Positions 52,139 through 63,941 of a stretch of DNA of 64,000 nucleotides are shown here, piece after piece. A program made the translations under genes and the position numbers. How positions within the stretch are numbered: the first letter of the stretch is position 1; each line of letters begins with the position of its first letter. The DNA comes from Bedellia somnulentella. Taxonomy: Eukaryota > Arthropoda > Insecta > Lepidoptera > Bedelliidae. The stretch lies in contig OY755184.1 of NCBI GenBank assembly GCA_963576735.1, positions 2,852,001 through 2,916,000 of the forward strand, given 5' to 3'. A model generated the notes under the pieces. That model saw only the letters and a program-made list of their open reading frames with translations. It was not told where the DNA came from and made no database searches.

Positions 52139-52378
52139 CCGTGTAGTACCAGCATAGAATGTCACTACCCCTCTCTACTCATGGGTGTCTTAAGAGGCGA
52201 CTAGTGGTATAGGCCGTTTTAAGCAGTTTTTGGGCGATGCGGTTGGAGACCCATCACCAACGATACTTTATTTTTACCATCTCGTCATTTACTTCCAAAT
52301 GTGGCTGAAGAGTTTCTAGCTCTAAAGCTCTGCTTACCAATTTCTGGCATTTATGACCGTGAGTATATGCATGTAAGT
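52139..52378 (+). mobile_element. SINE-A, older subtype
   Basis: CGTGTAGTACCAGCATAGAA, GGGCGATGCGGTTGGAGACC, ACCGTGAGTATATGCATGTA; the hairpin arms are mutated (TACCAATTTCTGGCA). Confidence 0.88.
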
Positions 52379-52626
52379 ATATAAAATGAGAAATAATTGT
52401 TAATCACCTAATTCTTCAGTTTATTTCACGAACCTTACACACTGTAGTGATTGGATATTAAATAGACTCGTGTAGTTACATCGTTATTCGATTCACAGTT
52501 TCAAATATCAATTGTTAATCTGCTGTATCTAATCTGAAACCAAATATATTTTATTATCTGTCCAATATGTTCTGATAGAGATCTTAGTGGACTGATTTTG
52601 ACGCAGATTTATTTTCTATATTTTTA

Positions 52627-52883
52627 TACATACATGTACATACATACATATGCTCACGGCTATAAATCCCTAGAAGGGGTAGCCAGAGCTAAGGAATTGG
52701 AAATTCCTCAGCCACGTTTGGAAATTTTAGTGGGGAAAAGATGGTAAAATAAAGGTTTTCGGTGATGGGTGTCCAACCACATCGCCCAAAAATTCCTTAA
52801 AAGCTCCAAATCCGTTAGTCGCCTCTTACGTACACCCACCGGAAGAAATGGGGTAGCTTTAGTCTATGCCGACACTACACAGC
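52627..52883 (-). mobile_element. SINE-A, first of a tandem pair
   Basis: Full minus-strand copy, CATACATATGCTCACGGC to CCGACACTACACAGC. Confidence 0.9.
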
Positions 52884-53024
52884 AAATACACATACATATA
52901 CTCACGGCTATAAATCCCTAGAAGCGGTAGCCAGAGCTCAGGAATTAGAAATTCCTCAGCCACTTTTGGAAGTCAAGTGGGAAAAAGATGTTAAAATAAA
53001 GGTTTTTGGTGATGGGTCTCCAAG
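52884..53024 (-). mobile_element. SINE-A, second of a tandem pair, 5'-truncated
   Basis: Its tail (ACACATACATATACTCACGG) directly abuts the 5' end of the previous copy. It ends at GATGGGTCTCCAAG. Insertion next to an existing SINE end is suggested. Confidence 0.88.
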
Positions 53025-53276
53025 ACATTACAGAGCAAACCAATTTTTATTAAATGCTCCAAGTGTATCGCAGAATAGCTCCTCCATATGTGATTCGAGT
53101 AAAGACGCGCAGGTGTATAGGCTTACCACCACCGGTAGAATAATATAAACAAACAGGTTTAACAATCGAGATCAAAATATTGATGTCTCCGTTTTCATAA
53201 CAGCGGTTATTTAATAATATTGTGATGATGATCAGTGCGAGATTATCACGTCATGATAATTTAAATTTTAATTGTA

Positions 53277-53471
53277 GGTGTTCGTAACGACTAAGGGGAT
53301 GGGGCTTTTGAATGAATTTTGGGCGATGCGATTGGAGAACCATCACCAATGATACTTTATTTCTACCATCTTGTTCCCTATCTATTTCCAAATGTTGCTG
53401 AAGAGTTTCTTACTCATAAGCTCTGGCTACCCCTTTTCTGGTTTTATGGCCGTGAGTATATGTATGTATAT
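53277..53471 (+). mobile_element. SINE-A, 5'-truncated
   Basis: GGTGTTCGTAACGACTAAGG, GGGCGATGCGATTGGAGAAC, GGCTACCCCTTTTCTGGTTT, GGCCGTGAGTATATGTATG. Confidence 0.88.
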
Positions 53472-53940
53472 ATATTCATGAATCTATTCACCTTCACAAT
53501 TATATATGCGCGTATTTCAAGTCCACAGCCATTTCCATATTATGTCGAATTTTGAGTAAAGTTGTTACTCAAGTTAAAACAAAAGTATAATTTTCAAGTG
53601 AAATACAGAATCGTATTGAATAGCGAGTAATTAATATTAATTAAACACATTGTGAGTAATTGCTGGATATTGTAATGACTTCGGTTAGTCGGGGCAATCA
53701 TATGTGTATCGATTTTATGAATTCTCATACGTCATTATCGTCGTCAAAAACAGATCTTTGGTTGGCAAAGCATGGCAATATTATCAAAAATCTTTATTTA
53801 TATATATATATATATATATTATTTTTTTTCTATTATTTGTCAATAAGTAAGTTGATTTGAAGCTATGTCTACGTTTTCTTTTGTGTCTTTTTAGCCCTCA
53901 ATGTTTTAAACATAAAATATGACTTTGTTATGACACCTTA
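53472..53940. other. No gene seen; TA microsatellite
   Basis: AT-rich with a (TA)n run at 53796-53820. Confidence 0.45.
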
Positions 53941-54093
53941 AGTGGGGATTATTTCACAAATCAATCGAGGAAAGAAACATTTCGATACCACCAGGACTTG
54001 TACTCGGGACATTCCGGTCTACGCCCCGGTCGCTCTGCCAACTGAGCTATGGTGCCAAGTAACAACTGATGCGAAATTTGTCATTCCTTGCTT
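53941..54093 (-). mobile_element. SINE-C, compact copy
   Basis: Minus strand reads GACAAATTTCGCATCAGTTG, GGCACCATAGCTCAGTTGGC, GAGCGACCGGGGCGTAGACC, then a damaged B box and TCGAAATGTTTCTTTCCTCG, AAATAATCCCCACT. It shows the SINE-C layout without the palindromic arm. Confidence 0.8.
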
Positions 54094-54528
54094 GTATAGA
54101 ATATACATTTAAAAAGTTTGATACACGTGTAAAGTCAACCAATAATTAAGGATATTAGTATATTCGTTGAAAAACCAAGATATTAAAATAGGATTGTACC
54201 ATTTTGTGCTAACAATACACAGCATTGAGTAGACTTATATGTCGCAACGCGGCACTAATGGAAAATTATAAGACGCACAGGCCACATGTAAGAACATATT
54301 AAAACAATCAGTACATTCACTGTTATATTTTACCACGATAGTAACTTCACTCTTTAATCCCTTTGTACTGTTTCTTTATGTTTAAAAACGTGATTTATCG
54401 ACAAAATATGTGAGTAACTTGTTATGCACTTATATGTTATTATTAAAATATAAACCATGGACGTGCGTTAGTTATGTTTATTTCTAGCATTCCTTGCCGA
54501 AGCATTTTATATTAACCTTTGAACTACC

Positions 54529-54625
54529 TTTACTCACGGCTATAATCCTAAAAAAGGGTAGCCAGATCATAATTGAATCAGGAATTCCTCAGCCATGTAA
54601 AAACTGACAGGAGAAAATATTTAAC
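54529..54625 (-). mobile_element. Old SINE-A 3' fragment
   Basis: TTACTCACGGCTATAATCCT, AAAGGGTAGCCAGATC and GGAATTCCTCAGCCATG in minus layout. Confidence 0.75.
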
Positions 54626-55161
54626 TTGAAAGTTCTTTTCATTCTTCAAAGAAAAAGAACCTTTGGATGTGAACTTAAACCAGGTCTTTTATCGAGAATT
54701 AACTCTAGAATTATGGTCTCAAAATTCTTGTAAACTTCTTCACAACGAGGCTTGTGTTTTAATCTCTCACAATCCGTCTGTACATTGGATAAATAAAAGT
54801 GACGTTATATCATAAACCCCGTCTACCTCGGTGAGTCACACAAACCAACTGTACAACTTTGATTAGTCATGTGTTTACTTTATAGTCCCCAAAGTGAATT
54901 GAGCTAACACCTTTTCTGCGTAAGAAATTGCGTGACATCCAAACTGTTCCAAACAGTTTCATCAAGGTTAATATACCCATTACCTTTATATAAAACGTTA
55001 TAGCACATACCCTACACCTATTTAGTGTCCTTACAGCGTTAATCACATTCGTTCTGCGCTAAAACTTAAATTCTGATAAAAAACAAATGATGAAACGATG
55101 TTTAGATTTCACAAATATTTTCTTAAAGGAAAACACAACAAATACTTGTGCAATTTGCCAT
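54626..55161. other. No gene seen
   Basis: AT-rich; nothing recognised. Confidence 0.4.
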
Positions 55162-55409
55162 ACTTACACATAAATATACTCACAGCTATAAATCCCTACA
55201 AGGGGTAGCCAGAGCTAAGGAATTAGAAATTCCTCAACCACTTTTGGAAAGTTATTTGGGAAAAAGATGTTTAAATAAAGGCTGTCGGTGATGGGTCTCC
55301 AACCGCATCGCCCAGATATCCCTTAAAAGTCCCAATACCGTTAGTCGTCTTTTACGTACACCCACCGCAAGAAATGGGGTAGTGCTATTCTATGCCGACA
55401 CTACACAGC
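55162..55409 (-). mobile_element. SINE-A, full length
   Basis: Minus strand: ACACATAAATATACTCACAG to GCCGACACTACACAGC, few changes. Confidence 0.9.
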
Positions 55410-56193
55410 AAATTTGACATTACATTTATTTTTATTATTATATTAAAAATAACAAACGAAATATTGAAACCAATATCAGTATTCATTCTCAAGCATCCAT
55501 TGACGCAAGACCTAGAACTTTCCTACCTCCATCCGTTGAACATCATAACATAACTTAGTCGGAATGTTACCGCATCGTAAATATGCCTAGGTATTGTATG
55601 CCATGTTTCAGTAAAAGTACCGACCACAATTGTGGGAACTATTCAGTTACCTAGTTGATAGAAAATACGTGGACTTTCGACGCCATTCTTAAGTCAATCG
55701 CTTTACTATTGTTATCGTTTTTGCGTAACACAGCTTAAGAAGCTATAGACTGGTTGAGGGGTTAAATATTTTAAAACGAGTAGGAACAAAAATATATGTT
55801 TGTTAGGTTTAATCACACGAAATATCATTTAGGAGGAAGGAAGTTGTTGTCAGATATCATAAGTATTTATTTTATTTTAATTTATGTACATCAGTTCAAC
55901 CACGAGTATAAAGATATTTAATCAGAATGCTGAAATTCCAGCCAGCCATCACAAGATAGGCATTGACTGTGAAGTGATGTGACTGAGTTTCAAAAAAATC
56001 CTTTACAGCCTATTAATATCAAGCCTACCGTAGATGGGTTGACCTGGCCTTAGTGCATATTTAAATCCAAACACAAAAAAATACTCGTTAATTTTAGTAT
56101 CACAGTACAGACCTCACCACCTTGGGGAAAAAGATGAGAGAACCTACTAATAACTTGTAGTTAAGACACGTTAGATTGTATTGTGGTTGTTCG
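55410..56193. other. No gene seen
   Basis: AT-rich; nothing recognised. Confidence 0.4.
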
Positions 56194-56450
56194 TACATAC
56201 ATACATATACTCACGGCTATAAATCCCTGGAAGTGGTAGCTAGAGCTTCGGTATAAGAAATACCTCAGCCACTTTTGGAAGTTGAGTGGGGAAAAGATTT
56301 AAATATAACGGTGCGGTTGGTGAACCATCACCAACCGCATCGCCAAAGAATCACTTAAAAAACCCATTGGGGAATTGACCTTTAGTTGCCTCTTACGAAC
56401 ACCCACCGGTAGAAATGGGGAAGTGCTATTCTAAGCCGACACTACACAGC
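56194..56450 (-). mobile_element. SINE-A, full length
   Basis: Minus strand: CATACATATACTCACGGC to GCCGACACTACACAGC. The core shows a local change (GGTGCGGTTGGTGAACCATC). Confidence 0.9.
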
Positions 56451-56949
56451 TGCTGGGTATTCGTATGAGACTAAAGCATAGTCTTGGAAATCTAATCGGA
56501 GATTCCTACGGTCTGTGTCTATATTTTCTTAGGCATTGAGAGGTTTTTGCTTAGAACTCTAAGTTTTATTGCTAAGTATGCGTTTGTTAACCGATTATGC
56601 TAGCCTAGCACAAATACTTATATACGTATTGTACTACATAATACGTATTATTTTTATAACTACATTCTTATTGTACGTGTTCTATGTAATCACCATAATT
56701 TTATTTGTTTTATACAGTTTCCCTACGATTACCGTATTTAGCGAACTAATCATACAAAGCACAGGTTAATAAAGTTGATTCGGAAGGATTGTTTAATTAA
56801 TATTACTACCAACATAGTAGCGTCACGTATGCAGAATGTTGACGTTGTACAATAAAGTATTTCTATTTAACCAAATATATGCTGGCTGTTATCATTGTTA
56901 TTGAATTCTACACAGAAAAAGGGGATAAGTGCGAGTTGAACCCGCGTGA
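56451..56949. other. No confident gene
   Basis: A 66-codon plus frame at 56569-56769 is hydrophobic (YVLYYIIRIIFITTFLLYVF) and AT-driven; probably chance. Confidence 0.35.
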
Positions 56950-57503
56950 AGAGGGTTCCGTACGATGTTACCTATCATGTTTTTTAAATCTGACCCAAAT
57001 TTGTTTGTGGTAACTAAAAAAAGTATGAATGGTCCCTGATTGGAGAGGGATATTACTATGGACTTCTTATAGGTTTTCCTATAATCTATAAGGAGAAAAC
57101 TAATTTCTGTATTTTTTTCAAAATTTTAGATTCAGTAGTTTTGGAGATAAGGTGGGGGGGAATGGTAAATTTTTGACCATTTTCTAGAATAACTTGGAAA
57201 CTATTTATTTTAAAATTACAAAAAAATACATTTAAGATCTTCTCAACAAGACCTTTCATTTGATATGCCACACGATGCAGTATTCAGAAAAAAAAATTAA
57301 TTTTCCCCTTCCCCTCCAAAAATGACCCCCCATATACAGATTTCATCTGCTCTATGTTTGGGTCACAGAAATTGATATGTGTACCAAATTTCAACTTAAT
57401 CGGTCTAATAGATTCGGAGATAATTGACTGTAAGCGACGGACGGACAGACACACGAGTCATCCTATAAGGGTTCCGTTTTTGTATTCAGACGTACGGAAC
57501 CCT
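56950..57503. mobile_element. Non-autonomous TIR element, AGGGTTCCGTACG ends
   Basis: The left end AGGGTTCCGTACG (56950-56962) and right end CGTACGGAACCCT (57491-57503) are perfect 13-bp inverted repeats. A second AGGGTTCCGT at 57468 makes a terminal hairpin with the right end. The interior contains CAAATTTCAACTTAATCGGT and GACGGACGGACAGACACACG, text I recall from common lepidopteran repeats. No transposase. Confidence 0.75.
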
Positions 57504-57837
57504 AAAAAGTTTATGGAGTTACATTCAAAACAGTAGAAAAATGCGAAGTTAAATATTTATTAAGTAAGTTCTAACATATCGTAATTATATAGCCACAAGA
57601 CGCAGTCGTGGGAACTGTCTACACCATTTTGTAAATATAAAACATTCGGTTTAATACGTTTCTTACTTATGTAATTAGAACTCTTCTGGTGTTATACATA
57701 ACATCAATTTGTCTTTTAAAATATTTTCACTGTCTAAATATCTACTTTTTGGCTGAACACATCCAAATGGTATCCAACCCTCGGGACACAAAGTAACATT
57801 ACTATATATAGTGGCCCGTCTCGGCTTCCATGGAAAT
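57504..57837. other. No gene seen
   Basis: AT-rich; nothing recognised. Confidence 0.4.
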
Positions 57838-58241
57838 CATTTTATTATTAAGTACAACTTAGGGCCAGTTTTTTGATCCGTGGTTAACTCAACAATTTGT
57901 TAAATATCGCAACTATTAGTTAGATATCAGCAAAATGCATTTTTTGACCCGTGGTTAGAGTAACTAATGGTCAAATATCGTACCAAAATGGATTTACGAT
58001 TTAACTACTGGTTAGTCATTTAACTATAGTCAATGTAACAAATGGTTATTTTTTTAACTCCGGATCAAAAAACTGGCCCTTAGCCATGTTAATTTTCTCG
58101 CGATAATTTCCTTCACCTTTACCAACCATGATAAATCAACCACACAACTGATTTTAGCAAAAGTAGTGTAGTATCGACTCAGTATTTGAACCCACGCCTC
58201 TGCATGATAGTCGGCTATTTTACCTACTGAACTATCACGGT
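57838..58241 (-). mobile_element. SINE-B head half split by a MITE
   Basis: 57838-57861 (TTATTAAGTACAACTTA) and 58083-58241 (GCCATGTTAATTTTCTCGCG, CACCTTTACCAACCATGATA, head CCTACTGAACTATCACGG) are one minus-strand SINE-B. The 3' part is missing. Confidence 0.8.
57862..58079. mobile_element. 218-bp MITE with TTA target duplication, Harbinger-like
   Basis: Perfect terminal inverted repeats GGGCCAGTTTTTTGATCCG / CGGATCAAAAAACTGGCCC with the 3-bp duplication TTA (57859-57861 and 58080-58082). A 3-bp TWA duplication and GG-starting ends fit PIF/Harbinger. The interior has repeated GGTTA-AGT-ACTA-like subunits and no frame. Confidence 0.88.
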
Positions 58242-58616
58242 TATACTCTATATAATAGCGTTTTTACTTTAACTCGTAAATGTAGTTTAGTATGTTTTCC
58301 TGTTTACCCTTTCAAGCGTGTCATGACCTAACAGAAGCCCACGACATCAGTAGGTCGATTCCACCGCACCTACAGGGCGCGCCTCGCCCCGGGAGCCATT
58401 CCACATACATTGTAACGAAACTACATGACATAGCTTTGTTTCCTGATAACCTTCCGATAATGTCGATATATTTGTCTAGTAAAATATCAAATATGATAGA
58501 CATATCACATAATAGGAAAATTTTGTAAGGTTGGGCAAAATAAATTATCGCTGACAAGTAATAAAGTTTGTGTTGTAGAATTTCTTTCTCACTTGTCTTG
58601 TCTCCTTACTTTTCTT
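58242..58616. other. GC-rich patch, possible exon
   Basis: 58335-58411 is open on the plus strand (EAHDISRSIPPHLQGAPRPG) between an ACCTAACAG acceptor-like and a TACATT|GTAACG donor-like site. The opposite strand is also open. Weak, so not called a gene. Confidence 0.3.
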
Positions 58617-58859
58617 TACATACATGCATACATCTCGGCAATAAATCCCTAGAAGGGGTAGCAAGAGCTAAGGAATTAGAAATTCCTCAGCCACTTTTGG
58701 AAGTGTGGTAATGGTAAAATAAAGGTTGTTGGTGATGGGCCTCCAACCGCATCGCCCAAAAATACATTAAAAAGCCCCAATACCCTTAGTTGCCTCTTAC
58801 GTAGGTACACCCACGGGCATAATTGGGGTAATGTTATTCTGAGCCGACACTTCACAGCT
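58617..58859 (-). mobile_element. SINE-A, full length
   Basis: Minus strand: CATACATGCATACATCTCGG, CTAGAAGGGGTAGCAAGAGC, CCTCCAACCGCATCGCCC, GAGCCGACACTTCACAGC. Confidence 0.88.
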
Positions 58860-60162
58860 ACTTTCCTGTCACTCTTCTTTAACATCATCATTTAAGTTTT
58901 AAGTTGTCTTTTTCTGATGATACTATCAGCCCCTGAAACGGTTGGATCATGAACCCAGATAACACAAACTAATGCGGGTCTATTTTGAACACAAAAGGAA
59001 AAGAACAGTAGTAAAAATATATTGTTTCGCCTCGTATACAATTAGTTCGCATCCTTATCGCTGTTCTAAATTCAAAATAAGGAACCGAATTAAAATTTAT
59101 TCGATCGTCAATCTGTCACTTTTCTGATATGTTCTACATTGAAATAAACATCTTACCTCTTAGAATTTACGGTGCATTTTTGATTAGTCAGGTATAAAAA
59201 AATTTTAATATTGATAGCGCATTGCGTCCGCCTTAGTGGGCGATACTTTGTACTTTTTTGGCAAACGACAGGCAATGACCTCATCAGACATACCAAGTAG
59301 GAAGGATAAATACTTTTTACAAACATCATGTACGAGCTAAAACAGAACTTGAGATTTTTATACAGCAAGATCATCTAATTTTTAAAAGAATGTGTTAATT
59401 TTAAAGCTGAGAGACTATGCAGGAGTAAATTTATAACCTAAATATAGATGATCTAATATATCTATCGAAATAGCCATTAAATTCATATAATTTTAGAACA
59501 TAACGTAACAGGTTTTTGCATGGAGAACACTTTAGTAGCCTAGATTTGCATACATTACATACTTTTAATACTAGCCAAGTGTATTGAGTCACAATATAAT
59601 CCCGGACTGCTAAGGAAATTTCCAATTGCATTATACAGTATACATTCATATACCGTGCGTTTCTATAGGGTTAGGCTGACAGAATTTGGTACGTAACTAC
59701 CCGGCTGATGTCAATAACTGATATCAAATTCTTGTTGTAAAATTAAAAGAGATCACCATTAGATTACAGTTTTATGTTAGCAAAATAAATTATGTTGACG
59801 GTGGTGGGACATGAAATAAATATAATACTATCTACATTTCTGTAATAGTGTACACAAAGGCGAACCATTTAAAAGAATAGGATAAGAAAGTAGCAGGTGG
59901 AAGTCAAGTTTGTTAATGGTATTAAATAAGTGACCACCTGACAGGCCACGTGTTTTTATCAACATGACATGGTTTTTCGTAATTCAATATAAAATATTAT
60001 TTAAATAAAATAAAAAATTGACGATCGGTTTCTCCTTTTTTTTTTTTTTTAACCAACATCATTGCTCATTATCCCAAAAAGAGTTAGCCAAAGCTTTAGA
60101 ATCCACCGTCAATTTAATAAAAAAGTAATGTCCCTAAAATGTTTTCCAATCTCTCCTGTTTA
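58860..60162. other. No confident gene
   Basis: AT-rich 1.3 kb. Around 59210-59310 a minus-strand 28-codon frame (MSDEVIACRLPKKYKVSPTK) looks coding-like but has no clear partner. 60050-60110 may be a very old SINE-A piece. Confidence 0.35.
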
Positions 60163-60360
60163 CATACGTTGATATACTAACGCCTTTAGTTCCCATTGGG
60201 GAAGGCAGATACTATCGATCTCCACTTTGTAAGATCCTGCCAAACCTCTCAGAACTTCGTCTACATTCATCAATCCTTTCATAATGCTTTATTATTCTTT
60301 CTACTTCGGACGCCTGCCTTTTAAGCACATTCTCTGTTCTCTAAACGTGTCCTAATGTTA
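60163..60360 (-). mobile_element. RTE-like LINE 3' end
   Basis: Minus layout: CTAACGCCTTTAGTTCCCAT, TGGGGAAGGCAGATACTATC, CACTTTGTAAGATCCTGCCA, CTACTTCGGACGCCTGCCTT, the reverse of the end at 48755-49015. Confidence 0.85.
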
Positions 60361-60660
60361 CAAATTTGCAACACTAAAAATACTCTCTTACTGTAGTATT
60401 CCATACAGATATTTGTATACACAAGGAAGATTTCTCGGAGGATATGATAGTAACAAAGAGTGGCTGTCCAGCTGAGTCAGACGACCTTCCTCCCACTCGA
60501 TGACCTCACCCTCAGAGCAGTGCTCTACGCCTCACTCGTGACTAAGTTTGGCTCAACATTTGTATCACTATCAACTTATTTTAGTATCACTTCTTAATTA
60601 TTATTTTCTTACATCAAAGCTTAACACAGATTATAGTTATTATTTGCTTAGAACATAAAA

Positions 60661-60722
60661 CAGTCGGCTTAGAATAGCACTACCCCATTTCTGCCCGTGG
60701 GTGATCTTAAGAGGCGACGATT
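60661..60722 (+). mobile_element. SINE-A 5' fragment
   Basis: CAGTCGGCTTAGAATAGCAC, CCCATTTCTGCCCGTGGGTG, TTAAGAGGCGAC, then truncated. Confidence 0.8.
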
Positions 60723-61351
60723 GAAACCATCACTTTAAAATATGATTTTTTTTCCAAATAATCTAAAGTTATCGAATATTTCTGATGACTAATAAAATAA
60801 ATGGGTTTCCCATATGATTTCACTTCACATATCATATTCTCCTGAACAATGAAATAGGCAGTATCGTACAAAGAAGCGATCAATAGATCGGTCTGTCATA
60901 ACGAGTATTTAAAACATGAGTTTATGAACACTTATCCATTAACAAAAGATTTATTATAGAAAATATTTAACATTGTGATGAAGTTTATATTACATAAGAA
61001 GGGCTTTCTTCCTTATTGAATTAAAACATTTTCATTGTATGAATAATTCCAATGTTTTATGAATGTTGAGATTAAAGACTAGGTTGTTATAAAAAACAGA
61101 CTAGTAATTGTTATTTTTACTTCATCATCTCATTTAAAAGTTTAAGTTCTTTGGTATGCTTGGATTTGAGAGTAGCTGAGGAATGCTTGATTCTGGAGCT
61201 ATTTCTATAAAAAAATACTAAACAGTCATTAGATATTGCCGTATTACTATTCATTAAGCATTGAAGTTTAATCGATAGTATTATGTAGATGTTTTTGCGC
61301 TGAATGTCATATTCCATGTTAAAATTGGTTTAATAGTTCATTTTCTTTTGT
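60723..61351. other. No gene seen
   Basis: AT-rich; the 66-codon minus frame at 61117-61317 is Lys/Ser-rich with no motif. Confidence 0.35.
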
Positions 61352-61581
61352 TGAATGTCACTACCCCTTTCTACCCACGGGTGCCGTAAGAGGTGACTAA
61401 GGTTATGGGGCCTTTTAAAGGTGTTTTTGGGCGATGCGGATGGAGAACTATCACCAACGATACTTTATTTCTATCATCTTGTCCCCTATCAACTTCCAAA
61501 TGTGGCTCTGGAGTTTCTAGCTCTGAAGCTGTGGCTACCCCTTTTTGGGATCTATGGCCGTGAATTCATTCATTCATTCAA
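61352..61581 (+). mobile_element. SINE-A with ATTC tail
   Basis: TGAATGTCACTACCCCTTTC, GGGCGATGCGGATGGAGAAC, GGCTACCCCTTTTTGGGATC, GGCCGTGAATTCATTCATTC. The tail repeat is ATTC where other copies have TATG. Confidence 0.88.
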
Positions 61582-62493
61582 TGAAATTTCATTAGTGTCC
61601 TGTTAACTAGACACTATATTTAAACAATGGATGCTTCTAACATTGTGTGTTGTACGTATAAGGCTGCAGTACTTGTAGTAGCCGTTCAAACAAAGGCAGG
61701 TAATATGATCTACACTTTAATATGAGATGGGTGTCCCGTTGTTAGTTGCAACTATTTTATTTGGAGGCCTCGAGGAACTCAACTACAAAGTTGTCTGATC
61801 GTACAAGTAATTTTGCTTTGTGTTGATGTATTATATTTTTAATTATATATTATAGCCCTTCTCCGTTTCTTTTTAAGGCGTTGAGATATTCTCAAAACAT
61901 ACCTGACGGAGAATCGAGCTATTTTCTCCTAAAATGTCACAATAAGTTAATTTAGTTCACTTTTTGAAAGGACAATGTGCCGGCTTAATGGTCGACAAGC
62001 TTCCGAATTCATGATATCACATCGCCGTTTCTAGCAAGATCTTTTAAAAGGCAATACAAAATATAAGTAAAGTACCCATCAAAGTTTCCATCAGACTTTC
62101 AAATGAAGTCCTAGTCCTTGACACCTCATCTAATAACTCTCTTTCTCTATGTCTCTTTCTTTTATTACACTATCTCTCGCCAATATTTCTCCTTCACAGG
62201 CTAAAAGTTCTAAAAGACTATTTATTTATTATGAATGACCCTTTCTTTGAATGCAAGCGTTATATGTATGTCAATATTATCGACCCGCTTTCTAGTAATA
62301 AAGGAAACTACAATTAAATATGTAAATGCGAGGATGTATCCATCGACACCGTTGCTTGCAGGTTTAATGGCAAACCATTTTGGAATACTAATTATACTTG
62401 GCTCTGTAGTATACGTTTACTTTATTTCAATTCAGCTGTAGTATTAAATATATATATTCGTAGCCTCAGATACTAAAATATAACATAAACATA
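61582..62493. other. No gene seen
   Basis: Mixed AT-rich sequence. The 68-codon plus frame at 62235-62441 has a hydrophobic end but no recognisable family. Confidence 0.35.
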
Positions 62494-62716
62494 TAATATA
62501 GCCGAATATCCCCGAAGGGATTGGCAGAGGTACTAATACTTCTGAACATCACGTTACTTAGTCACCCGGTGTTCAGAGTACCCACGTTTTGCATGGACAG
62601 TGTACCCACGTGATAGGGGGCAGGCCTATCGCCGTTTTGTACGAATACACTGTCACATGACTAAGTAAAACTCAGCCATGTGGGTTTCCTCACGATGTTT
62701 TCCCTCACCGTTACAC
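62494..62716 (-). mobile_element. SINE-B, lacking its head
   Basis: Minus strand: CCGAATATCCCCGAAGGGAT, ACATCACGTTACTTAGTCAC, GTACCCACGTGATAGGGGGC, CCTCACGATGTTTTCCCTCA, then truncated. Confidence 0.9.
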
Positions 62717-62771
62717 TAAAATATATGGAATACAATATCGAAGGACTCTCCATGTATTTATTTATTTAGTC

Positions 62772-62900
62772 ACTAGCTGTGCCCGCGACTTCGTTCGCGT
62801 GATTGTCGAGAACAAAAAAAACGTCTTTTAGTTAAGAGTATATCACCTTTTTGAAATAAAATAAAGAACCAATGAAATCTAATGCGGATACTTATTGTGA
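62772..62900. repeat. Fragment of a common insect repeat (GTGCCCGCGACTTCGT)
   Basis: CTAGCTGTGCCCGCGACTTC then GTTCGCGTG; from memory this text recurs in many insect genomes next to non-LTR elements. The family is not determined and the right edge is a guess. Confidence 0.5.
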
Positions 62901-63021
62901 TGTAGGAACTATTGAGTATTTCATAATGATATTTAATTAATTACAGTAGCCATTATCCAGTTGAAATAATAAAAGGTCGTAACTGTGTGTATCTCATTTG
63001 AATTAGTGTATATTAAGATAC

Positions 63022-63130
63022 AGTTACAGGGTTAGCCAAAGATTATGGATCGCTACCTTGTACGATCCTAGCAGAGCTTCATAATGCATCAATATATATA
63101 TAAAGCCCTTTTGTTTTTAACACTTCGGAA
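63022..63130 (-). mobile_element. Old RTE-like LINE 3' fragment
   Basis: ATGGATCGCTACCTTGTACG, ATCCTAGCAGAGCTTCATAA and TAACACTTCGGA match, in order, the reversed LINE end. Confidence 0.6.
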
Positions 63131-63585
63131 TTTTGCATATAGATCATATATCAATCCCGCCCGATTTCGGCCACAGCAACTTCTGGTATCCGGCTATTAA
63201 CAGTGTGTTCATGTGCTCCCATGTGACTGACATAGCCAATCTTTCCGACAAATGTTCTATTACGTATGTTGAAAAATCAGTAACCCTCCAATAAATAGGT
63301 AGTTATTATTGATGGCCGCAGGTGGTCGGGCCTTGAGCTCATCACTCTTTGCTTCGAGCTCATCACGTCTTTTCCTTCCGAAAAGAAATATTAACCGGTT
63401 GACAGGAAGGGGGTGAAATTTAAATTACTAAATTTCACTCTAGAAAAAATTAAGCAAACGGGGTACGCTAAATAAAACCGCTCAAAAAGGTACTTTACTA
63501 TTATTAGGGTTTACGGTTGTTGGTTGTACTATGATAATACATTGGATTAAATCGATTTATCAGTGGCATAATATGCACTGTAATA
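63131..63585. other. No gene seen
   Basis: Contains a short tandem GAGCTCATCAC(T/G) duplication at 63336-63369. Nothing else recognised. Confidence 0.4.
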
Positions 63586-63834
63586 GCTGTGTGGTGTTGG
63601 CTTAGAATAGCACTACCCCATTTCTTCCGGTGGATGTACGTAAGAGGCGATCGACTAACGGTATTGGGGGTTTTTAAGGGATTTTTGGGCGATGCGGTTG
63701 GAGACCCATCACCAACAACCTTTATTTTACCATCTTTTCCCCACTCAATTTTCCAAAAGTGGCTGAGGAATTTCTAATTCCGTAGCTCTGGCTACCCCTT
63801 CTAGGGATTTATAGTCGTGAGTATATGTATGTAT
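63586..63834 (+). mobile_element. SINE-A, full length
   Basis: GCTGTGTGGTGTTGGCTTAG to GTCGTGAGTATATGTATGTA; low divergence. Confidence 0.9.
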
Positions 63835-63941
63835 AATATGCAAATATAACTAAATTAAGGTTAGTCACTAAAGTAACTACATCATTTTAGTGTTTAAAAA
63901 GTAGAACTTAAAAGATGTCTTATGTTTCTGGTGTTTAATAC

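Noticed and set aside
53034..53112. Exon encoding ANQFLLNAPSVSQNSSSICD
   Set aside because: The acceptor lies at a SINE edge and the piece is too short and isolated to support a gene.
56569..56769. Small membrane protein
   Set aside because: Hydrophobicity follows from high AT content; no start context, splice site or homology seen.
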